DNA from: Burkholderia contaminans
GTDB lineage: Bacteria > Pseudomonadota > Gammaproteobacteria > Burkholderiales > Burkholderiaceae
DNA: 64,000 bases
Assembly (NCBI RefSeq): GCF_029633825.1
Contig: NZ_CP090640.1
Coordinates: 3,534,001-3,598,000 of the forward strand
Reading direction: 5' to 3'
Below are positions 60,014 through 64,000 of the stretch, piece after piece. A model generated the notes under the pieces. That model was given only the letters and a program-made list of their open reading frames with translations, was not told where the DNA came from and made no database searches. The position numbers and the translations under genes were made by a program. Within the stretch, counting starts at the first letter, position 1, and each line of letters begins with the position of its first letter.

Positions 60014-61582
60014 TCAGTCAGTAGGGGCTCGTGTCGCATCAACATAGCGGTCAAGGAAAGAGAAATCACTCACAACCGCATCGCTGAACCAAAACTTGCG
60101 CTCCTCGGTCCTGCTGCCGCTCCCCCAACCTGAGCCGTGGAGCGACGACGCCAGGGCTGCCCGAGCAAATCCGGCCATCTTCTGCAGCTTTGGACCGGAT
60201 TGGGTCACAAATCCTAATGGCACGTTATACCTGTCGGCACCCGGCACCGCCCATTGGTACGTTGCTGCGCCGTAGATGCCAGGGATGAGCAAGACCTCGA
60301 AGCACTCTTGCTTCGGTTGGTATGGACTCAGGAACACGCGGTTGAAACCTGCGTCAAGCAGATGGCGTGCGCGCTTAACGAGGCGATCCCTGTTCTCGTT
60401 CTGGTGGCAGGGGGCAATGGCGACGACCTCCAACGGTGAACCCAAACCCTCCTTGAGGGCGCCTCGGATGCCGTTGACTAGGTCTAGGACCAAGCTCGTG
60501 CGCCCCCATAATTCGGAGTCTGGAATCACCCAGAAGATAGCCGTCGGCAATTCTTCGTTAGCCGACCTCTTTGTTACAGCGAGCGCCTTGGACAGTCCGA
60601 TTAAAAGACGAGACCGGCACTTGGGCATGTAGAGGGCACCAAGGACCGCTTGGCTCTTGCTGGAGTCGTACACCTCGCCGTTTGCCTGTCCATGCACTTC
60701 GTGGATGTATCGTCCAAAGTCAATTGCGGGGTCCTTGCGCAGCCCGATCCGTCCATCGCGATTAACAAATGCAGTCTTCTCCTCAACGGCCGATTGCGCC
60801 AGCATATAGCGAGCGAGCAGCTCATCGTCGAAGCGTTCGATAAAGGTGCGCAGGTGGTCGGTGTGGGTCGAGAGCGTTGCGATCCGGTCGGCGGTAAGGG
60901 TCCGCACCAGAGAGCGCAGCGACTCGGGCAAGAGTTCGAGCTGCGCGTCGATTTCGAATTCGACGTTACCCTCGACGTCCACTTCGAAGTGCACCGGAAG
61001 CGGAACACTGAACGGGCGCCCGGCGCGGATCTCGTCCACCTTATAACAAGCGTAAGCACGCCGGTTTTCATCTTCCAGTTCAAAGCGTTCAATGTCGAGG
61101 AAGTGTTTGTGAAACGCTGCTTCTGCACGATCAATGGTATTGCCCGCAGCGGAATCGTCCGCGCTCCACTTCAGTTCTAGAGCGTTGTCCCAGTAGCTCC
61201 CCGACAGTGCCTTGGGCAGTGGCGTATAGCTCAACAACTCGAAAACGGGGCGGCTTTGCCGCTCAGCGATCTTCGTGAAGCGCGGCAGTCCGTCTGATGA
61301 CGCCGTGAAGCGTGACTCGGCATACGAAGTCAGCGAGATACGACCGTTCGCCTCGCCGACGAGACCTTCCTCCCTCAGGAGTTCAAGCAGATCCCTCAAT
61401 TCGCTTGCAGACAGGCCAAAGTACTCCCGAAGTGCGCCGACCTCTAGAGGACCGCTCAGGTGCAGCAAGCGCACCGCAAAGTCCGTCATGACAGGAACTT
61501 GACGGTCGATGGAGACATGGCAGCGCACGTTGAACAGCTGCGCCGGGATCGCCACCGCGACGGTGTTAAAGCGCTCACGCAT
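60014..61582 (-). CDS. Uncharacterised 522-residue protein with N-terminal winged helix
   Basis: I do not recognise this family. Residues ~30-90 look like a winged helix (MTDFAVRLLHLSGPLEVGALREYFGLSASELRDLLELLREEGL, in part). Then come a mainly alpha/beta middle (residues ~120-330) and a C-terminal part with a possible Rossmann-like strand order (LLIGLSKALAVTK, TAIFWVIPDSELW, LEVVAIAPCHQNENRD). No HKD, helicase, TIR, nuclease or transmembrane motif is visible. The ATG at 61582 overlaps the helicase stop by 8 bp, so both are made from one mRNA and probably work together. It is convergent with the integrase gene. Confidence 0.85.
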   Translation of the reverse strand: MRERFNTVAVAIPAQLFNVRCHVSIDRQVPVMTDFAVRLLHLSGPLEVGALREYFGLSASELRDLLELLREEGLVGEANGRISLTSYAESRFTASSDGLPRFTKIAERQSRPVFELLSYTPLPKALSGSYWDNALELKWSADDSAAGNTIDRAEAAFHKHFLDIERFELEDENRRAYACYKVDEIRAGRPFSVPLPVHFEVDVEGNVEFEIDAQLELLPESLRSLVRTLTADRIATLSTHTDHLRTFIERFDDELLARYMLAQSAVEEKTAFVNRDGRIGLRKDPAIDFGRYIHEVHGQANGEVYDSSKSQAVLGALYMPKCRSRLLIGLSKALAVTKRSANEELPTAIFWVIPDSELWGRTSLVLDLVNGIRGALKEGLGSPLEVVAIAPCHQNENRDRLVKRARHLLDAGFNRVFLSPYQPKQECFEVLLIPGIYGAATYQWAVPGADRYNVPLGFVTQSGPKLQKMAGFARAALASSLHGSGWGSGSRTEERKFWFSDAVVSDFSFLDRYVDATRAPTD

Positions 61583-64000
61583 TGGACAAGCTCCGCTTCA
61601 GTTCTTTGGATGGCACGAACTTGGCCAGTTGTTGCTCCGCAAGGCGCTCGACTTCGTCGAGCACCCGTTTCATCGGCGTGGCCGTCCGAGACCGCCACAT
61701 GGCAGACGAGCTGACGATCACCAGCCTGTCCTTCGATCGGGACATGGCTACGTTGATTCGCTCTGGATCACTCAAGAAGCCGACGTGCTCGCTGGTGTCG
61801 TTGCGCACCACCGAGAGTACGATGATGCGGTTTTCCTTGCCCTGATAGCTGTCCACTGTGCCCACGGTGAAGCGGTCACGAAGCCCGGAGGCCCATTCGG
61901 CCTGCTCGAGCTTCTTCCGGATCAGGTCGCGCTGATCGGAGTACATGGCGATAATACCGATGATCGGTTCATCGTCGCCATCTTCCAACTGGACCTGCTC
62001 TAAGAACCCCGGCGACGTCAGAATGGCCCGAACCACTTCCACGACGGCCAAGGCCTCTTGGTTGTTCACGAGCGCACCTTCGTGGGTGCCGGCCGAGCGG
62101 TGAAACGCCTCGCGTCCTTGGTCTTGGGTGTCGACCCACACGACCTGCGAGGCGAGAAACGATGGCAGCTTCTCGTACTCTTGGCCCGGTGGTGCGCGTC
62201 CAACCTCGAGTGCGTCTGCGTAGAAGCAGTGCGATACGAGCTGGCTGATATGCTCTGCCATTCGGTACTGCACACGCAATGTTCGTCCGACCGACTGGCC
62301 GTAATTCGAAGAGAACGCGCGCTGGAAGTTGTTTATCCGTCGGAAGTCCTTACGCGGCATTCCGAGCAAGGCCGACGCTCGATCTTCGACAGCTCGGGGG
62401 TAAGACGGCGGCAACTGTAAATGATCACCTACGAGCAGCACGCGCTTGCCCGCCTGCATAGCAACAACAAGCTCCATCGGCGATGCGCGTGCAGCTTCGT
62501 CCACGATGACCCAGTCGTAGGGAACCTCTGTGATGCCCAGCGCCTGCTTGCCCACGCCTACGCAGGTTCCCGCCACAACGCTGGAGCTGCGCGCGAGGAA
62601 AGCGGTGTAGTTGGAGCGCGGGCTGCGCAGCACCTGGGAGAACTCCGTGGAGAGGCGAGCGATCTGCTCCAGCCGAGCACACTTAGCCGGACTCGGCGAG
62701 CCGTGCAGATGAGCCAGCGCCTCTAGTTTGTCATCCAGAAGATCGCGGAGGCTGGCCGCATCACCGTCAACAGATGCATCAATGCCGAACTGGCGCCCCG
62801 CGACTTCGACAAACACCTGGCTGAGCCGGCGCAGATGCTCCTCGGCCGAGGCATCCTCGCCATCTGCCTCGTCGATTGCGCGTGTGAGGCGGTCGATGCT
62901 TTGAAGTAACGGGCCCAGCGTGGTATGAAGCTCCGTCGCGGCACGCACGTAGCCCTCTGGAAGGCCCATGGCGACGCCGACCATTCGCACTCGATCCTTG
63001 ATCTCCGCGTCAAAACTCTCACGGTAGCGCTGGCGCAACGAATCCTCCTGGACGCCACGGAGTCCAGGCGACACCATTGATTGCAAGCCGACGCGTACCA
63101 TAGACACATCCATGCTCGACGCCCGAAGCGAACCGGCCACCTTGTCCATCGCGTTGTTCACAGCTTCATGCGATTGGCTGACAAGCAGGATATTGTGAGC
63201 AAGTCCTCGCGACAGCAGCAGGTGGACGAACGATGCGATGAACTTGGTTTTCCCCGTCCCGGGCGGCCCCTGCAGTAGCGAGATTGGGCCGTAGGACAAA
63301 GCGGTCCGAAGCGCCTCTTCCTGGGAGTCGTTCAGGTCGTAGCTGCCGAGGTCGCCCAGATCGATTGCGACGTCGTGATTCGGCATCCGTTCGGTATTCG
63401 GATCGAAATAGTCGACCAGTGAGGGGATGAGGCCACCGCCCGCGAGCACCCGCTTCATCGCCGCGACCCGCCGTTCGGACGCCACCTTTTCAAAGGTGCC
63501 GCGCACGTGCAGGACGTCACCTGTCTTCGGTGAGAATCGCATACTCTTGGCACGCACCCGCATCACGTTACGCCCGATGTCGGGTGATACCCATCCAACG
63601 GTGTACCAACGGTCACTGCCGTCCATGGCGTCCACCCCGCGCTCCAGCAGCTCGATTCCCTCACCCTCCGAAAAGTCGAGCACACCGCCCTCGCGATCGA
63701 AGTAGATGATCCACTCATCGCTTTGTGGCGGTGATTGCTTCGCGCCATTCCGCACGGTGATCTTCGTGACGTTCATCTCATCGGTGTCGGACAGCGCGCT
63801 CCAAAGTGCCGTGGCAGACACCCGCTGCAGGGGCGCGCTCTCGGACTGGCGAGCATAGGGGTCGGCACCAAGTCCTACGGCGACCGTCTCGTCGCCTTCC
63901 GGTTCATCCGGGGCGTTCGCGACGTAGTGCTGATACAGCAGGCCGGCCAGTGCCGTGACGTCTGCCTCCTCTGCAAAGGTGACGTGTATCTCTGCATTTA
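61575..64000 (-). CDS. Upf1-like superfamily 1 helicase (N-terminus outside window)
   Basis: At least 808 residues, open to base 64000. Motif I QGPPGTGKTKF (near 63260), motif II VIVDEAARASP, motif III VGDHLQLPPSYPR, motif IV-type VQYRMAEHISQLV, V VGTVDSYQGKENRIIVLS and VI NVAMSRSKDRLVIV make it an SF1B (COG1112, Upf1/Dna2-like) helicase. Between motifs I and II lies an insertion of about 200 residues, partly coiled coil. A GTG at 63821 would be a start, but an open frame continues to the window edge, so the gene probably begins further right. It overlaps the downstream partner gene. Confidence 0.9.
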   Translation of the reverse strand, partial: NAEIHVTFAEEADVTALAGLLYQHYVANAPDEPEGDETVAVGLGADPYARQSESAPLQRVSATALWSALSDTDEMNVTKITVRNGAKQSPPQSDEWIIYFDREGGVLDFSEGEGIELLERGVDAMDGSDRWYTVGWVSPDIGRNVMRVRAKSMRFSPKTGDVLHVRGTFEKVASERRVAAMKRVLAGGGLIPSLVDYFDPNTERMPNHDVAIDLGDLGSYDLNDSQEEALRTALSYGPISLLQGPPGTGKTKFIASFVHLLLSRGLAHNILLVSQSHEAVNNAMDKVAGSLRASSMDVSMVRVGLQSMVSPGLRGVQEDSLRQRYRESFDAEIKDRVRMVGVAMGLPEGYVRAATELHTTLGPLLQSIDRLTRAIDEADGEDASAEEHLRRLSQVFVEVAGRQFGIDASVDGDAASLRDLLDDKLEALAHLHGSPSPAKCARLEQIARLSTEFSQVLRSPRSNYTAFLARSSSVVAGTCVGVGKQALGITEVPYDWVIVDEAARASPMELVVAMQAGKRVLLVGDHLQLPPSYPRAVEDRASALLGMPRKDFRRINNFQRAFSSNYGQSVGRTLRVQYRMAEHISQLVSHCFYADALEVGRAPPGQEYEKLPSFLASQVVWVDTQDQGREAFHRSAGTHEGALVNNQEALAVVEVVRAILTSPGFLEQVQLEDGDDEPIIGIIAMYSDQRDLIRKKLEQAEWASGLRDRFTVGTVDSYQGKENRIIVLSVVRNDTSEHVGFLSDPERINVAMSRSKDRLVIVSSSAMWRSRTATPMKRVLDEVERLAEQQLAKFVPSKELKRSLSNA

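Larger units (their letters stand above)
58593..64000. mobile_element. Putative genomic island, left end (continues past window)
   Basis: A tRNA-3'-end-like sequence, a tyrosine integrase pointing inward, visibly lower GC and codon use from 58.6 kb on, and an unusual helicase pair together suggest integrated foreign DNA. The right boundary is outside the window. Inference from context. Confidence 0.6.

Overview
The window is high-GC, densely packed chromosomal DNA typical of a Burkholderia sensu stricto species, probably of the B. cepacia complex, main chromosome. This rests on protein content and gene order (smc, dapC-dapD-arsC-like-dapE-prmB, aceA/aceB with intervening regulators, yejABEF, cyoABCD) and on the presence of DUF4148 and PXPV-repeat proteins. 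The species is not resolved.

Layout. 1-8.4 kb: 5' end of smc, a DMT exporter, the lysine/diaminopimelate block (dapC, dapD, ArsC-like, dapE) with prmB, then cardiolipin synthase and glutathione peroxidase. 8.5-19.6 kb: an ABC-F ATPase, alr-radA, lplT, thiD, a tightly overlapping tsaB-rimI-udg-DUF1853 operon, and an acyl-CoA-binding protein. 19.6-27.6 kb: a DEAD-box helicase with a long leader, then the glyoxylate shunt genes aceA and aceB, separated by a universal stress protein, a LysR regulator and a haloacid dehalogenase. 27.6-32.6 kb: small enzymes and regulators, then a minus-strand stable-RNA block, namely gltX, tRNA-Ala and three tandem tRNA-Glu/tRNA-Asp/terminator units, followed by a truncated fourth unit that carries an unusual foldable element. 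32.8-40.5 kb: a patatin-like lipoprotein, an NlpC/P60 hydrolase and the yejABEF peptide importer. 40.6-50.8 kb: a PXPV-repeat protein, an RND efflux operon (permease, adaptor, outer-membrane channel), and a three-gene signalling operon (response regulator, histidine kinase, receiver-degenerate regulator) bracketed by two DUF4148 secreted proteins. 50.9-56.6 kb: cyoABCD and an orphan NuoM-like protein. 57-58.4 kb: a two-domain glycosyltransferase.

From about 58.6 kb the DNA changes character. A terminator and a 15-base sequence resembling a tRNA 3' end are followed by AT-richer DNA with evenly spaced ATCCA motifs, a P4-type tyrosine integrase, and a convergent, overlapping gene pair: an Upf1-like superfamily-1 helicase that runs off the right edge, and a 522-residue winged-helix protein I do not recognise. 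This looks like one end of a genomic island. The helicase pair is the best candidate here for an undescribed, possibly defensive, system.

Most of the window is ordinary housekeeping DNA. The observations most worth following are the truncated tRNA unit with its folded element, the response regulator that has lost its phosphorylation residues, the tandem glycosyltransferase and the island end.
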